From a virus: a stretch of DNA of 21,741 nucleotides. The stretch spans positions 1-21,741 of the IMG/VR virus record IMGVR_UViG_3300050013_000100, one strand, 5' to 3'. Position 1 is the first letter of the stretch. Every line of letters starts with the position of its first letter. The notes below the pieces were generated by a model. It had not been told where the DNA came from and searched no databases. It saw only the letters and a list, made by a program, of their open reading frames with translations. Shown piece after piece: positions 5,814-11,630 of the stretch. The translations under genes and the position numbers were made by a program.

Positions 5814-6158
5814 ATGATAAAGTTTAAAAATGAAAAACTTGGTGATATTACGATTAAATTTAGGCATCATTTACCATTTGTAGATATCCCCAATCTTAAT
5901 AATTCACTAAAATCTATTGTTACTGGAATTAAATTGCAAAAAGGATATACTGAATGTTTTTTGAATTTGGGGGTAGATGAAAATCGAGTCCCTTTATGGG
6001 AATTTTATGGATATAGCATTACCCATCCAAATGACCATTATCGCAAAGAAACAGGGAGGACTTTATCTCTCCAACGGGCCGTTGAGTCTATGATTCATTT
6101 GGGACACTTTACCGATGCGGATGGCCGTGCTATTATGGTTGGTTATTATTCTCGATAA
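5814..6158 (+). CDS. Hypothetical protein, 114 aa
   Basis: First gene behind the 5728 promoter. The start ATG at 5814 has only a weak purine run (GAAAGAGAAAT) upstream. The protein has a beta-like N-terminal part (MIKFKNEKLGDITIKFRHHLPFVDI), a central TGIKLQKGYTECFLNLGVDENRVPLWEFYGYSITHP, and a helical segment GRTLSLQRAVESMIHLGHFTDADGRAIMVGYY. The last block with ADGRAIM looks conserved in style, but I cannot name the family. No signal peptide or membrane span. It is followed by the long hairpin at 6167-6226. Confidence 0.65.
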   Translation: MIKFKNEKLGDITIKFRHHLPFVDIPNLNNSLKSIVTGIKLQKGYTECFLNLGVDENRVPLWEFYGYSITHPNDHYRKETGRTLSLQRAVESMIHLGHFTDADGRAIMVGYYSR

Positions 6159-6166
6159 ATAAAAGT

Positions 6167-6226
6167 TTGGCTTGAATGTTAAAACCCTCGTTAATGGTAC
6201 CAAGAGCACTATAGCATTCAAGCCAA
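6167..6226 (+). repeat. Long hairpin with perfect 12-bp stem between two genes
   Basis: TTGGCTTGAATG at 6167-6178 is the exact reverse complement of CATTCAAGCCAA at 6215-6226. The 36-base interval contains a second palindrome, TGGTACCA, and a possible CTC/GAG inner stem. No T-run follows, so it is not a standard terminator. It ends 15 bases before the start codon at 6242 and could control translation or processing, or be a DNA site. Confidence 0.6.
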
Positions 6227-6241
6227 TTTACCAGGTGTATC

Positions 6242-6994
6242 ATGATTGACATGGATATTTTCAAATTAGACAGCCATATAGGAAAATATATTCTAGTAGG
6301 TCAAGTGGGCTCCAAATCATATGGAACAGATACTCCAGAGTCCGATGATGACTTTATTGGAGTTGCTGTGGCTCCATTGTCTCATTATACTGGTTTAGAC
6401 CATTGGGAAAATGATGGCACATTAGAAATTAAAAGAAAAGAAACCCATAATTCCGAAATTACTATCTTTGAATTGAAGAAATTTCTAAAGTTATGTTTGG
6501 CATTTAATCCCAATGTAATACCTTTATTGTATTTGAGAGAACAAGATTATACAACTGTCTTGCCTGGTGGTCAAATGTTGATCGATCAACGGGATGCTTT
6601 TACTTCCAATCGAGCATATAAAACACTAATCGGATATGCTGAATCTCAAAGACACGCGGTAACGGAATGTAATACTGGTAAGTTAGGGGAAAAACGAAAA
6701 GAATTAGTTGCAAAATTTGGATATGATGTAAAATATGCAAGTCATACTATTCGTATTCTCCGAATGGGTATTGAGTTTTTTGATACTGGTAAATTAAATG
6801 TTTATCGCACATGGGATCAAGAGGAATTAAAGGAAATTAGAAGTGGAAAGTGGCCGCTCGATAAGTGGTTGAAATTGGTAGATTCTTTATTGAATGAAGC
6901 TAAATTTTGTGAATCTAGAAATATTCTTCCAGAGAAACCGGATTATAATAGAGTGAATTGGATGTGTATGCGATTAGTGGATTGTTATACTTAA
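6242..6994 (+). CDS. Predicted nucleotidyltransferase (DNA polymerase beta / RlaP-like superfamily)
   Basis: 250 residues. Residues 17-41 carry the nucleotidyltransferase signature: a strand, then GSKSYGTDTPESDDDFIGV, that is G-S followed by an Asp-rich DxD metal site (Asp35 and Asp37). This resembles the phage and bacterial group annotated as RNA-repair-pathway DNA polymerase beta family. A helical region (FELKKFLKLCLAFNPNVIPLLY) follows, with the typical NPNxxxLL motif, then a C-terminal helical domain (HTIRILRMGIEFFDTGKLNVYR). The start follows AGGTG just after the 6167 hairpin. The substrate is unknown; a role in tRNA or RNA 3'-end repair is possible given the many tRNA genes, but not shown. 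Confidence 0.8.
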   Translation: MIDMDIFKLDSHIGKYILVGQVGSKSYGTDTPESDDDFIGVAVAPLSHYTGLDHWENDGTLEIKRKETHNSEITIFELKKFLKLCLAFNPNVIPLLYLREQDYTTVLPGGQMLIDQRDAFTSNRAYKTLIGYAESQRHAVTECNTGKLGEKRKELVAKFGYDVKYASHTIRILRMGIEFFDTGKLNVYRTWDQEELKEIRSGKWPLDKWLKLVDSLLNEAKFCESRNILPEKPDYNRVNWMCMRLVDCYT

Positions 6995-6998
6995 AATT

Positions 6999-7328
6999 AT
7001 GTGGTATATTAATAGAACATATATGAAAGATGGTTGGTATGGACAATTATTATTGTTAGGTTTTGCATTTCATAAAGGACCTGGACAGTATTCAAAAGGA
7101 CATAATTTGGGACTGTGGAAATGGAAAATATGGTCTGCTTTTGATAAATTTGGATATAGTTTTATGTATAAGGGCGACGAAATTTATTGGGTTTGGCCTT
7201 GGCGTAGGAAAAGTTATAAACCGGATACAAAATTTATTAGCCTACTTTTAAATGATGATTTTGAATCATTAAAAAGTATTGATGACCGTTGGGATGAAAT
7301 AAATAAAAGATTGACATTTACAAAATAA
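6999..7328 (+). CDS. Hypothetical Trp/Tyr-rich protein, 109 aa
   Basis: ATG at 6999, four bases after the nucleotidyltransferase stop, with no clear ribosome-binding site, so coupling to the upstream gene is likely. The product is rich in aromatic residues (MWYINRTYMKDGWYGQLLLLGFAF, GLWKWKIWSAFDKFGYSFMY, EIYWVWPWRRKSY). The pattern looks like a small beta-sheet protein rather than a membrane protein, because charged residues are spread evenly. Not recognised. The final codons contain the -35 box of the promoter at 7311. Confidence 0.6.
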   Translation: MWYINRTYMKDGWYGQLLLLGFAFHKGPGQYSKGHNLGLWKWKIWSAFDKFGYSFMYKGDEIYWVWPWRRKSYKPDTKFISLLLNDDFESLKSIDDRWDEINKRLTFTK

Positions 7329-7339
7329 CGTGTTATACT
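7311..7339 (+). promoter_or_regulatory. Strong sigma70-type early promoter, short leader
   Basis: TTGACA at 7311-7316, 17 bases, TATACT at 7334-7339. Predicted start near 7346, only about eight bases before the ATG at 7354, so there is no room for a ribosome-binding site on the mRNA. Confidence 0.82.
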
Positions 7340-7353
7340 TTAAATAGTGAAAT

Positions 7354-7581
7354 ATGAAATTACAAAATTTACAACAAGCATTACATACGTTAGCAAAATT
7401 TTTTCAATTAGATGAAGAAGTCTTTTCCAAGTATTTAGGAAAAGAGAATATTATTGCATGGGCAGAACAAGTGAAAGCTGGAGAAATTAAGGGACCAGAT
7501 GGAAAGGATATTATTCCAAGTAAATACCGTTTAACACAAGAACAACATGCATTTTTAATTGGAGAGGTTTTAACTTTTTAA
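7354..7581 (+). CDS. Hypothetical protein, 75 aa
   Basis: The ATG at 7354 lies about eight bases from the predicted transcription start and has no Shine-Dalgarno sequence, so initiation would be near-leaderless. The product is helical in the first half (LQNLQQALHTLAKFFQLDEEVFSKYL) and has a KGPDGKDIIPSKYRLT loop before a last helix (QEQHAFLIGEVLTF). No motif identifies a function. It heads a unit that continues with the gene at 7590 and tRNA-Val. Confidence 0.6.
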   Translation: MKLQNLQQALHTLAKFFQLDEEVFSKYLGKENIIAWAEQVKAGEIKGPDGKDIIPSKYRLTQEQHAFLIGEVLTF

Positions 7582-7589
7582 GGAATATT

Positions 7590-7835
7590 ATGGCTCAACA
7601 TCGTTGTATGGATCCAGATTGCAATTGTGGTGGTAAAGCAATGGGAAAGAATTTGTTTTGTGCAAAGGCATGGTTCTCTATTCCACAGGAGCATAGGATG
7701 GATATTAGACAAGGAACTAAAAAGGGGGAGCATACTTTAAGGGCAAAACCCTCAAGAGAATGGATGACCAGAGCATTACGATATATTAGGGATCCCCGGA
7801 AGGTTCCATTGTCAAGTAGTGAAAGTTATATTTAG
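7590..7835 (+). CDS. Small Cys/His-rich protein, 81 aa
   Basis: ATG at 7590 with AAGGA eight to twelve bases upstream. The N-terminus has a cluster of metal ligands: HRC, DPDCNCGG and LFCAKAWF, a C-x5-C-x-C-x10-C arrangement that would fit a small zinc knuckle. The C-terminal part is basic (REWMTRALRYIRDPRKVP). The TAG stop at 7833-7835 shares two bases with the first two bases of tRNA-Val, so the gene runs straight into the tRNA. Not recognised. Confidence 0.6.
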   Translation: MAQHRCMDPDCNCGGKAMGKNLFCAKAWFSIPQEHRMDIRQGTKKGEHTLRAKPSREWMTRALRYIRDPRKVPLSSSESYI

Positions 7836-7910
7836 CCTGTAGGTCCGACTGGTTGAGGCGCTTGCTTTACAAGCAAGTTTAGTGGAGTTCAATTCTCCAA
7901 CAGGCTACCA
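7834..7910 (+). tRNA. tRNA-Val (UAC)
   Basis: Acceptor AGCCTGT/ACAGGCT is perfect. The D-stem is weak (GTC/GGC). The anticodon arm CTTGC-TTTACAA-GCAAG gives UAC with normal U33. T-arm TGGAG-TTCAATT-CTCCA, discriminator A, encoded CCA at 7908-7910. The first two bases are also part of the upstream stop codon. Confidence 0.93.
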
Positions 7911-7917
7911 AGGAAAT

Positions 7918-8048
7918 TAGAGAGGATAGTCATTAAAATCTTATATCGTCTAATGGTTAGGACACTCACCGTCAGGTTGGAAACTAGGGTTCGAATCCCA
8001 AGAGGTCATTTTAATGAAACGTAAAAATATAGTTTAAATCCCTCTCTA
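7918..8048 (+). other. Degenerate tRNA-like element inside two nested inverted repeats
   Basis: The middle has a tRNA-type D-arm (TCGTCTAATGGTTAGGACA) and a T-arm (GGG-TTCGAAT-CCC), and between them CTCACCGTCAGGTTGG in place of a normal anticodon arm: only a 4- or 6-base loop with GTC is possible. The acceptor would be AAATCTT/AAGAGGT with two mismatches, and there is no CCA. Around it lie a perfect 10-bp repeat, TCATTAAAAT at 7930-7939 with ATTTTAATGA at 8008-8017, and an outer perfect 8-bp repeat, TAGAGAGG at 7918-7925 with CCTCTCTA at 8041-8048. It may be a decayed tRNA-Asp or a folded RNA built from one. Confidence 0.5.
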
Positions 8049-8057
8049 CCGGTATAT

Positions 8058-8133
8058 GGGGTATTAGCTCATGTGGTAGAGCGCCTGGTCTGCACCCAGG
8101 AGGCGCGGAGTTCAAGTCTCCGATATTCCACCA
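8058..8133 (+). tRNA. tRNA-Ala (UGC) with C33
   Basis: Acceptor GGGGTAT/ATATTCC (two G-U), D-arm GCTC/GAGC, anticodon arm CCTGG-TCTGCAC-CCAGG, T-arm CGGAG-TTCAAGT-CTCCG, discriminator A, encoded CCA. The loop matches bacterial tRNA-Ala (TTTGCAC) except that position 33 (base 8090) is C instead of the near-invariant U. Reading it as Cys (GCA) would destroy the anticodon stem. Confidence 0.9.
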
Positions 8134-8147
8134 AGTTTAGAAGTATT

Positions 8148-8252
8148 ATGAAAGATAGTAAACCTTGTAAGAATTTTAAGAAATATAAAGGTGTATATCC
8201 ACCAAAATGTAATTGTAAACCATGTTTAGAAAAGTATAATAAGCTGCGTTAG
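8148..8252 (+). CDS. Cys-rich microprotein, 34 aa
   Basis: ATG at 8148, 14 bases after tRNA-Ala; the stop TAG at 8250-8252 is exactly U8-A9-G10 of tRNA-Cys. The peptide starts MKDSKPCKNFKKYKGVYPP and continues with KCNCKPC, giving a C-x13-C-x-C-x2-C arrangement typical of a tiny zinc-binding peptide, with a basic C-terminus. Similar short peptides of the PCKNF-KCxCKPC type occur in other phages, to my recollection. AGAAG lies upstream of the start. Being squeezed between two tRNAs with conserved cysteines argues that it is real. Confidence 0.55.
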   Translation: MKDSKPCKNFKKYKGVYPPKCNCKPCLEKYNKLR

Positions 8253-8316
8253 CCAAGTGGTAAGGCATGGGTCTGCAAAACCCAAACCGATGGTTCGAAT
8301 CCATCACGCGGTTCCA
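8243..8316 (+). tRNA. tRNA-Cys (GCA)
   Basis: Acceptor GCTGCGT/ACGCGGT (two G-U), D-arm GCC/GGC, anticodon arm TGGGT-CTGCAAA-ACCCA with normal U33 and anticodon GCA, T-arm GATGG-TTCGAAT-CCATC, discriminator T as expected for Cys, encoded CCA at 8314-8316. Positions 8-10 provide the stop codon of the upstream microprotein. Confidence 0.93.
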
Positions 8317-8346
8317 GAATGTATTTTAAATTAAAGTGAGGATGAA

Positions 8347-8706
8347 ATGACAAAATCGAGAGAACAATTAAAAGATGAGAATCAAGAATTGCGTGAAACG
8401 GTTCGTGAATTAAAGAAAGATGTTAGTTTATTGGAAACTAAAAATGTAAGTCTTTTGGATGAAAATGAAGTTCTTGAAGAGGAAAATAGGGAAATTCAAG
8501 AACAAAATGAAGATCTGGAACGGCAAGTGTCTGAATTGGATGTGGAGAATGATAAATTAATAGATCAAGTATCACTTTTAGAAACTGAGAAGAATAATCC
8601 AGAAACAGATGTTGAGTATTTGAAGGAACAAATCCTGAGACTTGAGGAGGAAGTTGAAGATTATTTTAATCAATTGCAAAAACTTCGGGATGTACTGGAT
8701 TCGTAG
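8347..8706 (+). CDS. Coiled-coil protein, 119 aa
   Basis: ATG at 8347 after GTGAGGATGA, a good ribosome site. Nearly the whole protein is one long coiled coil: repeated heptads of the form LKDENQELRETVRELKKDV, LLETKNVSLLDENEVLEEEN and LDVENDKLIDQVSLLETE. The phrase VSLLETxK/N occurs twice, so internal duplication is likely. A NNPETD kink precedes a last helix ending RDVLDS. It is strongly acidic. Such proteins act as scaffolds or dimerisation modules; no specific role can be read. The last nine coding bases form part of the structured RNA at 8698-8795. Confidence 0.7.
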   Translation: MTKSREQLKDENQELRETVRELKKDVSLLETKNVSLLDENEVLEEENREIQEQNEDLERQVSELDVENDKLIDQVSLLETEKNNPETDVEYLKEQILRLEEEVEDYFNQLQKLRDVLDS

Positions 8707-8795
8707 TCGTAAGGTCTATCCGCCGAGGTGAGACATTTAGGGTGACCGAAAATGTCAATGACCTTCCTGCCGACAGTCAGGGCCGCCGACGAATC
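8698..8795 (+). ncRNA. Candidate structured RNA, multi-stem, GC-rich
   Basis: Complementary segments seen: GATTCG 8698-8703 with CGAATC 8790-8795, extended by TCG 8707-8709 with CGA 8787-8789; AAGGTC 8711-8716 with GACCTT 8760-8765; GACATTT 8732-8738 with AAATGTC 8750-8756; CCTG 8766-8769 with CAGG 8778-8781. Together they make a closed multibranch structure. The outer strand skips only the TAG stop codon of the coiled-coil gene. GC content is far above the surrounding DNA. No T-run follows, so it is not a simple terminator. Next gene is at 8841. It could be a leader element, a small RNA or a processed 3' end. Confidence 0.55.
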
Positions 8796-8840
8796 GAAAG
8801 ATTTTAGAGGCTACTGTCATTAATTTTATTTTAGGTAATT

Positions 8841-9050
8841 ATGCCATATTTCGATTTTGAGTGTAAAGTTTGTAATAAAATATTTGAAGCATTTCAACAT
8901 ATGGATGAAAAAGAATTAGAATTTTATCCTCATTTCAATAATGGTACTATTTGTTATGGTCCAGTGGAACGGAAGATTTCTGCTCCTGCATTGAGATTTG
9001 TTGGAAAAGGATTTTATTGCAATGATTATCCAAAGGACACCAAGAGTTGA
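8841..9050 (+). CDS. FmdB-like zinc-ribbon protein, 69 aa
   Basis: The start MPYFDFECKVCNKIFEAFQHMDEKE matches the FmdB/CxxC_CxxC_SSSS zinc-ribbon family (typical MPxYxYxCxxCGxxFE), and the end KISAPALRFVGKGFYCNDY matches the usual xxSxxxFxGxGFYxTDY. The first knuckle CKVC is intact. The second, normally CPxC, is degenerate here (FNNGTIC), so zinc binding may be altered. Family members are small regulatory or nucleic-acid-associated proteins that are common in phages. The ribosome site is weak (TTAGGTAATT). The gene follows the structured RNA by about 45 bases. Confidence 0.8.
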   Translation: MPYFDFECKVCNKIFEAFQHMDEKELEFYPHFNNGTICYGPVERKISAPALRFVGKGFYCNDYPKDTKS

Positions 9051-9125
9051 ATTGGCAATAAGATTATTAACTATATGTTACGCATTTGATAATATAATTA
9101 AATTGATCGTTATAAAGGAGAACTT
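9051..9125 (+). promoter_or_regulatory. AT-rich leader with perfect ribosome-binding site
   Basis: TATAAT at 9093-9098 has no recognisable -35 box at 16-18 bases, so a promoter is only possible. AAAGGAGAACTT before the ATG at 9126 is an almost ideal Shine-Dalgarno region. The 15 bases AAAGGAGAACTTATG recur exactly before the GIY-YIG gene on the other strand (near 5633-5647). Confidence 0.4.
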
Positions 9126-9460
9126 ATGAAAATGTTATTGTTGGTATTTACGATGGCTCTATCTATTAGTCGGCCCATCCCTGCCGCACAACACAGCGTC
9201 ACGCTGGCTTGGACGGACACGGCCAATCCCGCGGGCACTACATACTCGGTCTACAAGGCCACGGCCTTTGCAGTGGGACACCGACATTTGCTAAGGTCGC
9301 CACTGCGCTAACGTTGTTGACCTACATGGATTCCGCAGTGGTCCCGGGCAATTACTGCTACGAAGTGACCGCGACCTCTGGAAGCGTTGAGAGCGCGCCC
9401 AGCAACACAGCCGACGCCCCTGTGCCGTCGTTTGCTCCGGCGATTTATTTGTTTATTTAA
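9126..9460 (+). pseudogene. Secreted fibronectin-III-like protein, GC-rich, frameshifted
   Basis: From 9126 the frame gives a signal-peptide-like start (MKMLLLVFTMALSISRPIPA) and the first half of an Fn3 domain (HSVTLAWTDTANPAGTTYSVYKAT). At about 9260-9266 the domain continues in the next frame (GLCSGTPTFAKVATAL, LTYMDSAVVPGNYCYEVTA, SVESAPSNTA) to the stop at 9458-9460. One missing base, probably a G in the ACGGCC run, explains the break. Codons are much richer in GC than neighbours, apart from the AT-rich first and last codons. The domain resembles Fn3 modules of soil bacteria. It looks like recent capture of a host gene piece; whether the break is real or a sequencing error cannot be told. 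Confidence 0.75.
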
Positions 9461-9479
9461 AATATAGAGGAACAAGAAA

Positions 9480-9695
9480 ATGAAAGCAAGACCTAAAATT
9501 GGTGACTTAATAGTAAGTGAAATAACAGTAAATGTTTGTTCTAAATGTGGATATTTATTGGATGAATTTGGTGATTGTGATTATAATTGTCCACTTGATC
9601 TGGTGCCGCTGGATTTGCGGAAGTATATTGTGTCCACTTGGAAGAGAGTGGATGAGTTTTTGGGTGATGAAGTTGTTGAATCGGGACAGTTATGA
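9480..9695 (+). CDS. Small zinc-ribbon-like protein, 71 aa
   Basis: ATG at 9480 after GAGGAACAAGAAA, a good ribosome site. The centre has CSKCG (residues 20-24) and CDYNCP (33-38), a C-x2-C-x9-C-x3-C set of ligands consistent with one zinc ribbon. A basic-hydrophobic region (DLRKYIVSTWKRVDEFLGDEV) follows. The family is not recognised. Base composition is again AT-rich in the first half and more mixed in the second. It lies 21 bases ahead of tRNA-Thr and may be in one transcript with it. Confidence 0.6.
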   Translation: MKARPKIGDLIVSEITVNVCSKCGYLLDEFGDCDYNCPLDLVPLDLRKYIVSTWKRVDEFLGDEVVESGQL

Positions 9696-9716
9696 GAAGT
9701 TTTTGAGCCGCTTTAA

Positions 9717-9792
9717 GCCACAGTACCTCAGTTGGTAGAGGGTTGGTTTTGTAAACCAATTGCCGCCGGTTCGATTCCGGCCTGTGGCTCCA
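9717..9792 (+). tRNA. tRNA-Thr (UGU)
   Basis: Acceptor GCCACAG/CTGTGGC perfect, D-arm CCTC/GAGG, anticodon arm TTGGT-TTTGTAA-ACCAA with normal U33 and anticodon UGU, T-arm GCCGG-TTCGATT-CCGGC, discriminator T, encoded CCA at 9790-9792. All stems are intact. Confidence 0.95.
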
Positions 9793-9802
9793 TATTTTCC
9801 AT

Positions 9803-9831
9803 TTGACATTCCTTTTAAAATTTGAGATAAT
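9803..9831 (+). promoter_or_regulatory. Strong sigma70-type promoter predicted to give a leaderless mRNA
   Basis: TTGACA at 9803-9808, 17 bases, GATAAT at 9826-9831. The usual start distance puts +1 at about 9838, on the ATG at 9837-9839 itself. It starts 11 bases after tRNA-Thr. Confidence 0.78.
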
Positions 9832-9836
9832 AGATT

Positions 9837-10076
9837 ATGAACATAAATACAAAAAAATTAAGGCAAAACCAAAAAGTTAAAGTCCATTCTTTCGGTGATG
9901 GATTGGTAGGAACAGGAAAAGTTGTAGGTGTATCGTTAGATATGTTTCCTATTTTGATGATTTATATTGTGGAAATGGATACTAATAATCCATGGAAGGA
10001 CAAAATGAATGGGTATTCCTGTATTACTATTCCCCATGGTTGTCTAGATCCAATTAGATACTCGGAGGTCTCTTGA
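9837..10076 (+). CDS. Hypothetical protein, 79 aa
   Basis: The ATG at 9837 coincides with the predicted transcription start, so translation would be leaderless; no Shine-Dalgarno is present in the DNA either. The sequence (KVKVHSFGDGLVGTGKVVGVSLDMFPILMIYIVEMD, then YSCITIPHGCLDPIR) has the look of a small SH3-like beta barrel: alternate hydrophobic strands with G turns and a VGTGKVVGV segment. No name can be given. It is followed directly by the GC-rich gene at 10078. Confidence 0.6.
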   Translation: MNINTKKLRQNQKVKVHSFGDGLVGTGKVVGVSLDMFPILMIYIVEMDTNNPWKDKMNGYSCITIPHGCLDPIRYSEVS

Positions 10077-10077
10077 T

Positions 10078-10524
10078 ATGGCAGAATCAATCCTAATCGC
10101 CGGCCGGCGCGCCGGCTACATGAATCTTGTCGTCGCCCGCAACCACGCCTGGTCCTTGATCCGGCGCGGCTATAGAGTATGGCTCGGCCCGATACCGGCG
10201 GATGAACTTGGGAGTGTGGAGATTTTTTATGAACCGAGCGCCATCTTCCCGCCTACCGACCCTTCCTTGATGCTCCTGGCTTGTGAGTCCCTTGCCCGTC
10301 GAGTGGCGATCTTCAATGTGGAGCTGGCGGCGGTAGAGACGGCCGTGTCCCCGTACATCAACGAGGTGAATGCGGAGGCCGTAAAGACGCATGATGTTGG
10401 GTACATGCTGGCGTGCAACAAGGTCATATGTGAGTTGGCCGACCTTATTTGTGCCCTAGGGGAGTTTGAGAGGTTGACATTACCGGCAATGTATATACTT
10501 CAAAAGAATGTGAGGTGTAATTAA
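10078..10524 (+). CDS. GC-rich hypothetical protein, 148 aa, foreign-looking
   Basis: ATG at 10078 after GGAGGTC. The gene differs sharply from its neighbours: GC-rich codons such as CGC, GCC, GGC and CCG dominate until the last 15 codons, where composition turns AT-rich again. The protein starts with a strand-helix pattern ESILIAGRRAGYMNLVVARNHAWSLIRRGYRVWLGPI that looks like the start of a Rossmann-type fold, and then is helical with many Ala/Leu (LLACESLARRVAIFNVELAAVE). It has no Walker or DxD motif. I do not recognise it. Its compositional contrast suggests recent transfer from a GC-rich genome. Its stop is followed at once by the ligase start. Confidence 0.75.
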   Translation: MAESILIAGRRAGYMNLVVARNHAWSLIRRGYRVWLGPIPADELGSVEIFYEPSAIFPPTDPSLMLLACESLARRVAIFNVELAAVETAVSPYINEVNAEAVKTHDVGYMLACNKVICELADLICALGEFERLTLPAMYILQKNVRCN

Positions 10525-11610
10525 ATGAAGTTCCCACGACTGTATCATAAAGGGAAGTCCGGCACCTTGGTTCAATGGGATATTTGGACTGAAGGAAATA
10601 CTATTTTTGTCCGGCACGGCCAGTTGAATGGGAAAATTCAATCCACTCCGGGTATTGTTTGTGAAGGTAAGAATACAGGAAAATCAAATGAAACTTCACC
10701 TGAGGAACAAGCAATTGCCGAAGCTAAAAGTATGTGGATTTATAAATTGGAAAGAAAGTATTCGGAGACTCAAGAGGACGCTCAAGAAGAAGTATTTTTG
10801 CCGATGCTGGCTGGTAAGTTTACATCAAGGAAAAATAAAATTAAGTACCCAGTATCGGTTCAAAGAAAAATTGACGGTCTTCGTTGTGTTGCTTCTTGGT
10901 CGGGAGATAATGTTAGGTTAATGAGTAGATCCGGTAAAGATTTAAATCTTCCACATATTCAAGAAGAATTGGAATCTTTTTTACCCAAAGGGGTGGTTTT
11001 AGATGGGGAACTGTATACACACGGGATTCCATTTCAAACTGTTACTTCTTGGATTAAGAGATTACAACCAGAATCAAAAAATATTCAATATTTAGTATAT
11101 GATTGTCCAGAATATGATGGAGTATCTAAAATATGGACAGATAGATTAAAAGATTTGAAATTGTTATTTAAAGAAAAACATAATCATATTGAATTATTAG
11201 AAACAAATTCGGCTTCTAATGAAGAAGAAGTTCAAAAATTACAAAAACAATTTGTTCAAGAAGGATATGAAGGTGCCATTATTCGTATTAATGATGGAAA
11301 ATATGCGTATGGTTTTAGAAGTAATGATTTACTTAAATTAAAATCTTTTGATGATGCTGAATTTAAGGTTATAGATTTTGATCGTGGTGTTGGTAAGTTT
11401 ATAAATATTCCTATTTTGATATGTGAGACTAAAGAAGGTAAAACATTTAAAGTTGCGCCAAAAGGTACTCAAGAATATAGAGAAAATCTTTTGAAAAATA
11501 TTAAAAAATTTATTGGAAAACAATTAACAGTTAGGTATTTTGGTGTTTCTCAAGATTTAATTCCTAGATTTCCGGTTGGTGTAGGTTTTAGAGAATCATT
11601 TGATATCTAA
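10525..11610 (+). CDS. ATP-dependent DNA ligase
   Basis: 361 residues. The nucleotidyltransferase domain has motif I KIDGLR with the adenylated Lys at 115, motif III DGE at 160-162, motif IV EG at 249-250, and motif V LLKLKSF at 269-275. The C-terminal OB domain runs from about 285 (VIDFDRGVGKFINIPILIC...RYFGVSQDLIPRFPVGVGFR). Residues 1-80 form an extra N-terminal module (LYHKGKSGTLVQWDIWTEGNTIFVRHGQLNGK) like the WGR-type start seen in other phage ligases. It seals nicks in lagging-strand and recombination intermediates. This small ligase type differs from T4 gp30. It starts right after the upstream stop (TAAATG), so it is probably coupled. Confidence 0.93.
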   Translation: MKFPRLYHKGKSGTLVQWDIWTEGNTIFVRHGQLNGKIQSTPGIVCEGKNTGKSNETSPEEQAIAEAKSMWIYKLERKYSETQEDAQEEVFLPMLAGKFTSRKNKIKYPVSVQRKIDGLRCVASWSGDNVRLMSRSGKDLNLPHIQEELESFLPKGVVLDGELYTHGIPFQTVTSWIKRLQPESKNIQYLVYDCPEYDGVSKIWTDRLKDLKLLFKEKHNHIELLETNSASNEEEVQKLQKQFVQEGYEGAIIRINDGKYAYGFRSNDLLKLKSFDDAEFKVIDFDRGVGKFINIPILICETKEGKTFKVAPKGTQEYRENLLKNIKKFIGKQLTVRYFGVSQDLIPRFPVGVGFRESFDI

Positions 11611-11630
11611 TTTTTGACATAAATATTAAT

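Noticed and set aside
6164-6233. Reading the hairpin region as a tRNA ending in ACCA
   Set aside because: The acceptor would pair only partly, and there is no T-arm or anticodon arm; the 12-bp hairpin explains the symmetry better.
8084-8100. tRNA-Ala read as tRNA-Cys (GCA)
   Set aside because: It would shift the loop and break the perfect CCTGG/CCAGG stem; a proper tRNA-Cys is at 8243.
10093-10427. Minus-strand open frames within the GC-rich gene
   Set aside because: They arise from the GC-rich codon pattern of the plus-strand gene; they have no ribosome sites and oppose all neighbours.
10474-10499. TTGACA followed by TATACT before the ligase gene
   Set aside because: The spacing is only 14 bases and it lies in coding sequence; the confirmed set always has 17.
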